Below are positions 8,401-15,849 of a stretch of DNA of 61,574 nt, piece by piece. This DNA is from Thermogemmatispora onikobensis (lineage in GTDB: Bacteria; Chloroflexota; Ktedonobacteria; Ktedonobacterales; Ktedonobacteraceae). The position numbers and the translations under genes are program-made. Where the stretch lies: positions 1 to 61,574 of the forward strand of contig NZ_BDGT01000022.1 in assembly GCF_001748285.1 (NCBI RefSeq), in the 5' to 3' direction. Below the pieces are notes generated by a model. The model did not search any database and was not told the origin of the DNA. It saw nothing but the letters and a program-made list of their open reading frames with translations. Within the stretch, counting starts at the first letter, position 1. The number at the start of each line of letters is the position of its first letter.

Positions 8401-8562
8401 CTACGACCCTTCCCCCGGCTTGTTCTCGCCCCCCGCCAGGGGCTTATGTCCCCAGACCGTGAGCAGGTTCCAAAGTGCGCAAAAATCCTCTTGCTGCATC
8501 AGCCGCTACAATTCACCTGCGTTCCCCTGGTCAATCGGATAGATACTTTCCGATCCTTCCAT
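8401..8562 (-). pseudogene. Deletion remnant of a third SAM methyltransferase gene
   Basis: Read on the minus strand from an ATG at 8562, the frame gives MEGSESIYPIDQGNAGEL, a TAG stop, then RLMQQEDFCALWNLL and TVWGHKPLAGGENKPGEGS before a stop at 8401. The first part matches the N-terminus and the last part the C-terminus of the two methyltransferases at 8761-9678 and 10067-10930, with about 240 residues missing between. The junction lies exactly in a short sequence (TGCTGCATC) that occurs at both the N-terminal MQQD and C-terminal MQQDD codons of the intact genes, as expected for deletion between short direct repeats. The join is in frame, but one Ala codon has become TAG. Confidence 0.85.
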
Positions 8563-8760
8563 ACCGCACCTACTCCTTACTCCGGCTCATCTCTCACGGT
8601 CTTTGGGCCACCGGGACCGGGCAAAGCAAGGCCGCCTGCTTCCTCTCCCACGGCTATCGACCTGCTTCGGCCCTGCTGCAGAGAGTCGCCCACTGGTCAG
8701 GCAGGCACACAGGCGCGCTCACTTTGCCCTGCCCGCTACCAGCAAGAAAACGGGTAGCTG

Positions 8761-9678
8761 TTAGCCCTCTACTTCCGCGCGAGGCTGAGCCCCCTCTTCT
8801 TTCGTCTCTGGCTCATCCGCATTTGCGGCCAGCGGTTTGCGTCCCCAGACCGTCACCAGAGGCCAGAGCGCGCAGAAATCGTCTTGCTGCATCTCAGCCA
8901 CGGCCTGCTGATACAAGCGCTCCAGCTCTGCCTTCGTCGCAACCCCCATCTTCACCAGGAAAGGTTGGATCAACTCAAACCCAAGCAGATAGTCTTTGAA
9001 AACAGCATAGTGGGCCTCTGTACCAACTGACCACTCGATGATACTCGATCGTACCTGCACACCTTCAAAGCCCGCCTGCCTTACCAGACGTGGCAGGACG
9101 GGCGTGATCCCCATACGGCGCCCATTCGGCGAGAAGCTCTGACCCGCACGCTTGAAGGCCTCATAGATCAGCCCCCAATACTGCTCGGTAGCAAGGCTAC
9201 TACACCACGGGCCTTCAGTCTCAGTCAGGCGCACGATGCCGCCCGGCTTGAGCAGCCGGTAGCACTCCGCCAGCAGCTTCGGCCAGGCCCCCGGCAACAT
9301 GAAGGCACACATCAATCGTGCATTGATTAAATCAAAGGAGCCGTCTTCGAAGGCCAGCGGCTCCATCACATTCATCACCTCAAAGTGCGCATTCTCCAGC
9401 CCCCTCGACCAGGCTTGCGCCCGCGCATACTCGATCACCTGCCGGCTGATATCTACCCCAATCACTTCCGCCTTCGGATAGCGAAAGGCCAGCTCTAAGG
9501 CCCATCCTCCCGGCCCACATGCCAGGTCCAGCACTCTCCCCCGCTCCGGCAGCGCGATCCCTGGTTCGGGCAACAGCCCCCCCATCCCCTCCGTCAGCAG
9601 CCGATCCTGCTGCATCAGCCGCGCCAATTCACCTGCGTTCTCCGGGTCAATCGGATAGGTATTTTCCGGTTCGGCCAT
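8761..9678 (-). CDS. Class I SAM-dependent methyltransferase, copy 1
   Basis: Product of 305 residues; the ATG at 9678 has AAGGAG upstream. A Rossmann-fold methyltransferase is clear: motif I VLDLACGPGGWALELA (about 49-64), the acidic loop VIGVDISRQVIEYAR, and motif III-like FDLINARLM followed by LLKPGGIVRLTE. It resembles UbiE/Methyltransf_25-type small-molecule methyltransferases. The substrate cannot be told. It is the upstream-facing partner of a paralogue at 10067-10930, near identical over roughly the first 120 residues and more divergent in the middle (the substrate-binding part), suggesting duplication with specialisation. Confidence 0.85.
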   Translation of the reverse strand: MAEPENTYPIDPENAGELARLMQQDRLLTEGMGGLLPEPGIALPERGRVLDLACGPGGWALELAFRYPKAEVIGVDISRQVIEYARAQAWSRGLENAHFEVMNVMEPLAFEDGSFDLINARLMCAFMLPGAWPKLLAECYRLLKPGGIVRLTETEGPWCSSLATEQYWGLIYEAFKRAGQSFSPNGRRMGITPVLPRLVRQAGFEGVQVRSSIIEWSVGTEAHYAVFKDYLLGFELIQPFLVKMGVATKAELERLYQQAVAEMQQDDFCALWPLVTVWGRKPLAANADEPETKEEGAQPRAEVEG

Positions 9679-10066
9679 TAACCATGCTCCTTGCTCAACC
9701 TCATGTTCACCTGGCGTCCAGATCAGTGTGATCACCACCGCCTCTGGCGCTTCTTCTTCAAGTGTACCAGGAGTCGACCGCGCAGCGGAAGGGAGACAGT
9801 AACAATACTACCGATCCGGTAAGCATCGGCAGGCTGAGCTAACCAGCAAGCGACCCTCACTACAGAATCCGACCCTATCCCTCGTCACCTGTCCACTCTC
9901 ATCATGCACTGCTTTCACGGCAAGCAGCTCCTCTTTGGAGCTTCGATCTTCCTGGCCTCACCTCAAGTGGAGGCCGGGAAGATCGAAGCAGTGCCATCCC
10001 ATCACTCAGCCATCCGTCCTGTCGAGGTCTGATCCAGACAGAGCCTGCTCCGGCTCCGCTTGCGTC
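9679..10066. other. Intergenic region between methyltransferase paralogues
   Basis: It contains the promoter region of copy 1 and the 3' flank of copy 2. A near-inverted pair around 9938 and 9963 (GCTTCGATCTTCC and GGAAGATCGAAGC) makes a strong hairpin that could terminate transcription of the copy at 10067. No gene is seen. Confidence 0.5.
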
Positions 10067-10930
10067 TCACTCATGACTGGCCAGAGGCTTATAGCCCCAG
10101 ACAGTCAACAAATGCCAGAGCGCGCAGAAATCGTCTTGCTGCATCTCAGCCACGGCCTGCTGATACAAGCGCTCCAGCTCCTCCCTGGTCGCCACTCCCA
10201 CTTTCACCAGGAAAGGCTGAACCAGCTCCAGGCCGAGCAGATAGTCCTTAAAGACGGGATAGTGGGCCTCCGTTCCCATCGACCACTCGACGACCGTGGC
10301 GCGCAGCCGCACCTGCTCAAAGCCCGCCTTCCTCACCAGGCGCGGCAGGACGGGCGTGATCCCTAAGTGGCGCCCATCCGCCGAGAAGCTTTGACCAGCC
10401 CGCTTCAGCGCTTGTGCCACCAGAGAAGCAAAGCGCTCATAGGCTGGACTGGTCGTCAGGGGTGCCTCGGTTTCTGTCAGGCGCACGACGCCACCTGGCT
10501 TGAGCAACCGGTCGCACTCCGCCAGCAGCTTCGGCCAGGCCCCCGGCAACATGAAGCCAGCGAGCAAGCGCCCGTTGATTAAATCAAAGGAGCCGTCTTC
10601 GAAGGCCAGCGGCTCCATCACATTCATCACCTCAAAGTGCGCATTCTCCAGCCCCCTCGACCAGGCTTGCGCCCGCGCATACTCGATCACCTGCCGGCTG
10701 ATATCTACCCCAATCACTTCCGCCTTCGGATAGTGAAAGGCCAGCTCTAAGGCCCATCCTCCCGGCCCACATGCCAGATCCAGCACTCTCCCCCGCTCCG
10801 GCAGCCTGATCCCTGGTTCGGGCAACAGCCCCCCCATCCCTTCCGTCAGCAGCCGATCCTGCTGCATCAGCCGCGCCAACTCGCCCGCGTTCTCCGGGTC
10901 AATCGGATAGCTATTCTCTGGTTCGGCCAT
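10067..10930 (-). CDS. Class I SAM-dependent methyltransferase, copy 2
   Basis: Product of 287 residues starting at the ATG at 10930 with AAGGAG upstream. The same motif set as the neighbouring copy is present: VLDLACGPGGWALELA, VIGVDISRQVIEY, FDLINGRLLAGFMLPGAW and LLKPGGVVRLTE. DNA identity with the other copy is almost complete over the block 10529-10915, then falls off in the region encoding residues about 140-210. The C-terminus (EMQQDDFCALWHLLTVWG) matches both the other copy and the remnant at 8401. It lies upstream of the oxidoreductase on the opposite strand, with a divergent intergenic region of about 300 bases. Confidence 0.85.
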   Translation of the reverse strand: MAEPENSYPIDPENAGELARLMQQDRLLTEGMGGLLPEPGIRLPERGRVLDLACGPGGWALELAFHYPKAEVIGVDISRQVIEYARAQAWSRGLENAHFEVMNVMEPLAFEDGSFDLINGRLLAGFMLPGAWPKLLAECDRLLKPGGVVRLTETEAPLTTSPAYERFASLVAQALKRAGQSFSADGRHLGITPVLPRLVRKAGFEQVRLRATVVEWSMGTEAHYPVFKDYLLGLELVQPFLVKVGVATREELERLYQQAVAEMQQDDFCALWHLLTVWGYKPLASHE

Positions 10931-11160
10931 TGACTGTGCTCCTTGCTTCGTCCTGGTTTCACCTGGCATTCAGATAAGCACTACTGGGACAGCCCCGAGC
11001 GCTTCTTTCTCAAGTGTACCAGCAGCAGACCATGCAATGGAAGAGAGACAGTTACAATGCGAACGATCCGGCGCTGCTGCGCATCACAGGGCCGGCCAGG
11101 CGGTGCCTGCCACAGACCAGAGCAGGCGCCATCGAGCAGAGCAAAGTCTCCGGCTCACAC

Positions 11161-11187
11161 TGTCACAAATGGGGGTTGCCCCCCGTC
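11161..11187 (+). promoter_or_regulatory. ECF41-type promoter (TGTCACA - 16 - CGTC)
   Basis: TGTCACA at 11161-11167 and CGTC at 11184-11187 are separated by exactly 16 bases. This is the published consensus recognised by ECF41/SigJ-type sigma factors. It lies about 50 bases upstream of the oxidoreductase start, and the gene after that encodes an ECF41 sigma factor. Confidence 0.8.
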
Positions 11188-11235
11188 TGCTTTGTGTCAT
11201 CAGCAAAGATCACCCCTGTTCGGGAGGAAAATAAG

Positions 11236-12540
11236 ATGCAGACAGATATCGCAATCGTCGGTGGTGGTCTGACAGGACTGACCGCCGCCACTTACCTGGC
11301 GCGGGCCGGCCTGCAGGTAACCGTCTTTGAAAAAGCAGCCAACCTCGGCGGGCGGGCCGCCACCCAGGTTCATCAAGGCTACAGCCTGAACCGTGGGGGC
11401 CACGCCCTCTATAGCGGAGGCGCGGCGACCCGCGTCCTGCGCGAGCTGGGCATCAGCTTCCACGCCGGCTCACCGCGCGGCGTTCAGGCCCTCTTCCAGG
11501 AGCGCTTTTTTGCCTACCCGGGAGACGCCGTCAGCTTCCTGAGCACGACCTTGCTCAACGGAGCCGAGAAAGTGGAGCTACTGAGACTCCTGACCAGACT
11601 GGCGATTCTCAAACCACGCCGTCTGGCCGCCGAGAGCGCCCACGCCTGGATCGATGCCCACACCAGGCACACACGTGTACGCCAGCTTCTGCTTGCCACA
11701 GCCCGTACGCTGACCTACAGCGGGAATCTAGATCTGATCAGTATGGAGGCTGTGGTCACTCAGCTGCAGCTTTCATTGAAACGACCCGTGCTCTACATCG
11801 ATGGGGGCTGGCAGACCCTGGTCGCAGAGCTGCGCCGCGCCGCCGAGCAGGCTGGGGCTCATCTCCAGCCCGGGACGCGCGTCGCGACAGTCCTCCAGGA
11901 TAACGGGCGCGTTCGTGGCCTTGAGCTGGGCGACGGGAGCCTGTACGAGGCGCAGGCCGTGCTCCTGGCGACTGAACCAGCCGACGTCGCGCGCCTGGTA
12001 GCTGATCCTCTGTTGAAACAGCGTCTGGCAGCTCTGACGCCGCTGCCTGTGGCCTGTCTCGACGTCGCTCTGCAGCGCCTGCCACATCCCGAGCGGCCAG
12101 TTTCCCTGGACCTTGATCAGCCGCGCTTCTACTCGGCCCAATCGCTCTTTGCTCGCGTTGCGCCTGCCGGCGGAGCAGTATTGCACGCTGTCCGCTACCT
12201 TGACCCGACAGACCCTGGCGAGGCCCGAGAGCACGAGCGCGAGCTAGAGGCGCTGCTCGACCTTGCACAACCGGGCTGGCGCGATCTGGTGGTCAAGCGC
12301 TTCTTCCTGCCCCATCTGCCGGTCATGGGGGCCGTGCCGAGCGCCAGCCGTCACGGCTTTGCAGGGCGCCCAGAGCCACAAGTGGAGCACATCGGAGGTC
12401 TCTACCTGGCAGGAGACTGGGTCGGCCATGAGGGCTATCTCACCGACGCTTGCTTTGCCAGCGCCCGTCGGGCGGCGCAGCTGCTGCTCGCCTGGCTAGG
12501 TCGGCGAGCAGCAGCCCGTCACGTCAGGGTAGCAGCATAG
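11236..12540 (+). CDS. FAD-dependent oxidoreductase (phytoene-desaturase/amine-oxidase-like)
   Basis: Product of 434 residues; the ATG at 11236 is preceded by GGGAGGAAAATAAG, and the coding pattern upstream of it is not protein-like. The N-terminus has the dinucleotide-binding fold IAIVGGGLTGLTAATYLARA, an acidic residue at the end of strand 2 (VTVFEK) and the GGRA motif of the phytoene-dehydrogenase/protoporphyrinogen-oxidase superfamily. The C-terminus has the second FAD motif (GGLYLAGDWVGHEGYLTDA). The reaction is unknown. It sits behind a consensus ECF41 promoter and directly before the ECF41 sigma gene. It is therefore the likely COE-type target (carboxymuconolactone decarboxylase / oxidoreductase / epimerase) that defines such systems. 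Confidence 0.82.
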   Translation: MQTDIAIVGGGLTGLTAATYLARAGLQVTVFEKAANLGGRAATQVHQGYSLNRGGHALYSGGAATRVLRELGISFHAGSPRGVQALFQERFFAYPGDAVSFLSTTLLNGAEKVELLRLLTRLAILKPRRLAAESAHAWIDAHTRHTRVRQLLLATARTLTYSGNLDLISMEAVVTQLQLSLKRPVLYIDGGWQTLVAELRRAAEQAGAHLQPGTRVATVLQDNGRVRGLELGDGSLYEAQAVLLATEPADVARLVADPLLKQRLAALTPLPVACLDVALQRLPHPERPVSLDLDQPRFYSAQSLFARVAPAGGAVLHAVRYLDPTDPGEAREHERELEALLDLAQPGWRDLVVKRFFLPHLPVMGAVPSASRHGFAGRPEPQVEHIGGLYLAGDWVGHEGYLTDACFASARRAAQLLLAWLGRRAAARHVRVAA

Positions 12541-12562
12541 CATAAGGCAGGTCAAGTATGGT

Positions 12563-12607
12563 ATGCTCTGTCATGTGTCGCTGCGAGGAAGGCACATGAC
12601 AGAGCAT
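12563..12607. promoter_or_regulatory. Perfect 15-base inverted repeat between oxidoreductase and sigma gene
   Basis: ATGCTCTGTCATGTG (12563-12577) pairs perfectly with CACATGACAGAGCAT (12593-12607) across a 15-base loop. There is no T-tract after it, so it may be an operator or an mRNA processing/attenuation hairpin and is less likely to be a classic terminator. It lies 22 bases past one stop and 75 bases before the next start. Confidence 0.6.
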
Positions 12608-12681
12608 GACCGCGTCCGGTCCGGCAGGGAAGCAGCCGCTGAGAGCTTCCAGCCCGGGCCCGCAGATCAAGTCGCAGGCAA

Positions 12682-13605
12682 ATGACAAACACAAGCGAAG
12701 AGACAGCCCGCATCTTTGAAGAGTACCGCTTCCTGCTCTTCTCCATCGCCTACCGCATGCTAGGCGAGGCCAGCGCAGCCGAGGATATGGTACAGGAAGC
12801 CTTTCTACGCTGGCTGCAGGCCGACGAGCAGGCAGTGCAGTCGCCACGTGCCTACCTGACCACGATCATTGTGCGGCTGTGCATCGATCAGCTGCGCTCC
12901 GCCCGAGCGCAGCGCGAGGTCTATGTCGGCCCGTGGCTGCCCGAGCCCCTGGCCACAGGCGAGCATCCTGAGCTGGTGGCCACAGCAGAGCTGGCGGAAT
13001 CGCTCTCCTTCGCCTACCTCCTCATGCTAGAAAAGCTCAGCCCCCGCGAACGGGCAGTCCTCTTGCTGCGCGAGGTCTTTGACTATCAATACCCGGAGAT
13101 CGCAACCATCCTCGGGACGAATCCGGCAACCTGTCGACAGCTCCTCCACCGCGCCCACCAGCGCCTGGGTCAGCATGAGCGACGCTTCAGCGTCCCACGT
13201 GCCCAACAGGAGCAGCTCACGGCCCGTTTCCTACAAGCAACCGCCGAGGGGGATGTCGAGGGATTGCTTGGCTTGCTGACCGACGAGGCCATTTTCGTTG
13301 CCGACGGCGGCGGCAAGGTCAAGGCCGCCCTGAAGCCAATCCAGGGAGCGAAGCGCGTGGCACGCGGCATGCTCGGCGCACTGCGCAAGTGGTTCCCGCC
13401 GGATCTGCAGCCGCAGCTCGCCGAGGTCAACGGCCAGCCGGCCATCATCGGCCTGGCACAGGGGAAAGCGGTAGGACTGGTCATGCTGGAGCTGGAGCCG
13501 CAAGGGGAGCGCATCAGACGGATCTACGGCGTGGTCAATCCCGAGAAATTGGGCTGGCTGACGGAAAGACAGATTCGCACTCTCGCTAGCAGCGACTGGT
13601 CCTGA
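12682..13605 (+). CDS. sigJ: ECF41-family RNA polymerase sigma factor (SigJ-like)
   Basis: Product of 307 residues. Region 2 is seen at about 10-75 (FSIAYRMLGEASAAEDMVQE) and region 4 at about 115-165 (LSPRERAVLLLREVFDYQYP). A SnoaL-like C-terminal extension follows at about 175-300. The ECF41 hallmarks are all present: WLPEP at 85-89 between the sigma regions, DGGGK at 208-212, and NPEKL (NPDKL-type) at 286-290. In this group the C-terminal extension controls activity in place of a separate anti-sigma factor, and none is seen nearby. The oxidoreductase just upstream carries the cognate promoter. The sigma gene itself has no such promoter in its own leader, so it may be expressed by read-through or another sigma factor. 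Confidence 0.93.
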   Translation: MTNTSEETARIFEEYRFLLFSIAYRMLGEASAAEDMVQEAFLRWLQADEQAVQSPRAYLTTIIVRLCIDQLRSARAQREVYVGPWLPEPLATGEHPELVATAELAESLSFAYLLMLEKLSPRERAVLLLREVFDYQYPEIATILGTNPATCRQLLHRAHQRLGQHERRFSVPRAQQEQLTARFLQATAEGDVEGLLGLLTDEAIFVADGGGKVKAALKPIQGAKRVARGMLGALRKWFPPDLQPQLAEVNGQPAIIGLAQGKAVGLVMLELEPQGERIRRIYGVVNPEKLGWLTERQIRTLASSDWS

Positions 13606-13691
13606 CTCCGGGCCAGCCAGACCAGGGCAAGGGCGCTGAAATCACCCCGGAGAGCGGGAGGCCCGGCTGGCCCGGAAACCCCTCCTTTCGC

Positions 13692-14564
13692 TCAACTCTT
13701 CAGCTCAGTGATGCCCTGATAGCGCTGGAAGATGTAATCTTTGAGGCCCTGGAACAGGCTGATATTGGGCATAGCGACTAGATCCCAATAGACCCTCTTC
13801 TTGTCTATCTTTTCTATGATCAGAGAGGTATCCCGAAGCGTGAAGGCACGAATCTCGAACCAAAAGAGACTTTTATCTTTCCAGCCCACTTCCTCCCGGT
13901 TGAGACGCAAATCGCCAAAGGTCACTGTGTCGCCCCGCTCGAAGGCCGCAATGACCCGGGGGAGGAGATGGTTTCTAATCTGCTCGTCCAGGAGATCGAG
14001 TAGCTCCTGCATTTTGACCAAATACAGGTCAAAAATGATCTTTTTACCATCTTGAAACTCCAGTTTATATAAACGCTTGGTTTCAGTGTAATCGACAAGA
14101 CAATCACCAACAGCGATCATACGCATCTTTTCTCTTACTTCCAGCCAGAGGGCCGTAATCTGTTCCCAGCGCCAGGCAGTCGCACGTCGGCCCCTTTTGT
14201 AGACCAATCCCCTATCGTACACATAGAACCCCCATGAGGAGGTGACCTCATGCACGAGTAAGACCAGTGGGGAGAGCAGTAAGGCTGGTATCAGCAACGC
14301 ACCTGCTGCCAGTAGCACGATGAAAAAGTACTCGCGAAGCAATTCAAGTATATCATCGTGTCTTATAAGTAATATAACAACAAAATATGATAAAAGCAGC
14401 CATAGTAACCATCCTGCTATACTCAGGAAACTTCCAAACCAAGTGAGAACCGACGGTCGGTAGTGCTTCTTGGGCAGGCCCAAATCGGCGCTCTGGGCTA
14501 CCTGCTCCACTTCAAGTGGAACCGAGAGGAGTGACCGCGTCTTCTTCTGGGGAGATGGCAACAC
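13692..14564 (-). CDS. Membrane protein of unknown function (DUF6585-like)
   Basis: Product of 290 residues with two hydrophobic helices at about 42-68 and 82-108, followed by a cytosolic-looking beta/alpha region. Features are a strand pair FYVYDRGLVYKRGRRATAWRWEQI and, in the C-terminal half, FGDLRLNREEVGWKDKSLFWFEI. The layout (two TM helices, then a PH-like beta domain) resembles the DUF6585 group common in Ktedonobacteria; that family name is from memory and unverified. GC content is clearly lower than in neighbouring genes, which may indicate acquisition or relaxed codon use. No operon partner is evident. Confidence 0.6.
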   Translation of the reverse strand: MLPSPQKKTRSLLSVPLEVEQVAQSADLGLPKKHYRPSVLTWFGSFLSIAGWLLWLLLSYFVVILLIRHDDILELLREYFFIVLLAAGALLIPALLLSPLVLLVHEVTSSWGFYVYDRGLVYKRGRRATAWRWEQITALWLEVREKMRMIAVGDCLVDYTETKRLYKLEFQDGKKIIFDLYLVKMQELLDLLDEQIRNHLLPRVIAAFERGDTVTFGDLRLNREEVGWKDKSLFWFEIRAFTLRDTSLIIEKIDKKRVYWDLVAMPNISLFQGLKDYIFQRYQGITELKS

Positions 14565-14780
14565 CGAGGATCACCTGACCTTCTCTCCTGAAGGCAGCAA
14601 GGTTGGCTCTTTGCTGCAGCAAACTACGCTCGCGAGCACTACGGGGGATGTCTACCTATCCTCTTGAGAGAACGAAGGAGCAGCAGTTTTTTCCACCTTC
14701 TTCGTGCGATAAGAACTGACTTCCTTATGGCCAGGCACTGTGTGTAGTACAGAGAACAGATGTGACTGAGACTACAAGGG

Positions 14781-15620
14781 TTAGGACAACGCGCGATCGA
14801 CTGGTGGCTCCCCCGCCTGCGCCGAGCGCAGCCTCTTCGCGATGGAATCCCCAAGGATATGGAAGACGAGATCGGCGCAAAAGTGGCCCAGCATGGCCGT
14901 CTCCAGACCATAGCGCCAGAAGAGGTAGCCGAAGGCGATGCCGACCACGCCGTTCAGGAGAAGAGCCCGCCCGATCAAGAGGGGGGTCAGCCTGGTCAGC
15001 GCCGCTGTGGTCGGCAGATGGCCTAGACCAAAAAGCAGAGCCGCCACGACCGCGGCCAACCAGAAGGCACCAGGCGCTGGCTGACCTCCTGGCAGGCGCC
15101 AGACAAAGCCGAGCAGCCAGGCGAATAAGGAGAGCAGGAAGAGACGACACAGCAGCTCTTCAGCAATGCCACCGTAAAAGCAGGCCAGGAAACGCTTCCA
15201 GAGAGCAGGGATCGGCAAGGCCGTGCGCATGGCCTCCGGTAGCCGAGGCCAGAAAACCACGATCTCCAGGACAAGCAGCAGCGCGGCGGGTCCCAGGCCC
15301 AACAGCAGGGCCGGCCCAACAAGCGCCTGCGCTTGCGCCGTCACCGCCTTACCTGCCAGCAGCCCCTCCAGCAAGGGAGCACCCAGGCCAATACGATGGG
15401 CAATAGGCAGACCCAGGCCCACCGCTACCACCAGCAGCACACCACTTTGCAACCACTGCAGCAACAGCAGCACCCACAAGGGACGCCGCAGGCGCTCCTG
15501 TGCCTGTTTGAAAGCCTGACTATTCAGTTCGAGCAGATAGGGAGTGAGACAGGCAACACTGACGAGTGCCGCTCCGGTCAGGACGGCGAACTCAGCCCAA
15601 GGGAAAGAGAAGTTCAACAT
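14781..15620 (-). CDS. CPBP-family intramembrane glutamic endopeptidase (CAAX/Abi-like)
   Basis: Product of 279 residues with about seven to eight hydrophobic helices. The catalytic signature is intact: EELLCR (EExxxR) at 154-159, H201 in LFGLGHLPTT, and H246/D250 in LGHFCADLVFH. This is a membrane-embedded protease of the CPBP/Abi family; bacterial members act in bacteriocin self-immunity, protein maturation or regulation. No peptide or bacteriocin gene is seen beside it, so its substrate is unknown. It starts at the ATG at 15620 with a weak Shine-Dalgarno. Confidence 0.85.
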   Translation of the reverse strand: MLNFSFPWAEFAVLTGAALVSVACLTPYLLELNSQAFKQAQERLRRPLWVLLLLQWLQSGVLLVVAVGLGLPIAHRIGLGAPLLEGLLAGKAVTAQAQALVGPALLLGLGPAALLLVLEIVVFWPRLPEAMRTALPIPALWKRFLACFYGGIAEELLCRLFLLSLFAWLLGFVWRLPGGQPAPGAFWLAAVVAALLFGLGHLPTTAALTRLTPLLIGRALLLNGVVGIAFGYLFWRYGLETAMLGHFCADLVFHILGDSIAKRLRSAQAGEPPVDRALS

Positions 15621-15749
15621 CGGACCATCTCATCTACGTATTTACAGCAGGTGTTCTAATTATAGCACATAGCAATAGGACCCACCAGGGTAAAGGCACC
15701 CATCCAGCGTCACGGCTGCATTTCATCCAAAACCATTAAAGGCGCAAAA

Positions 15750-15767
15750 GCTGCCCCGGAGGGCAGC
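15750..15767 (-). terminator. Terminator of the arabinofuranosidase-like gene
   Basis: GCTGCCC and GGGCAGC form a 7-base stem with a 4-base loop. On the minus strand it is followed by TTTTGC, about 80 bases past the stop at 15850. Confidence 0.55.
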
Positions 15768-15849
15768 GGTAGCGAGGCCGCTGCCGGCTCCGAGACAGCC
15801 CAACGAGAGCGGTCCAGCTAGAGGCAGGTAGAAGCCGGCGTCCTGGCCG

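Noticed and set aside
8446-8757. Plus-strand frames over 8330-8999
   Set aside because: They are shadows of the minus-strand methyltransferase gene and its deletion remnant.
11014-11235. N-terminal extension of the FAD oxidoreductase
   Set aside because: It would cover the ECF41 promoter. The dinucleotide-binding fold starts right after the ATG at 11236, which has its own Shine-Dalgarno.
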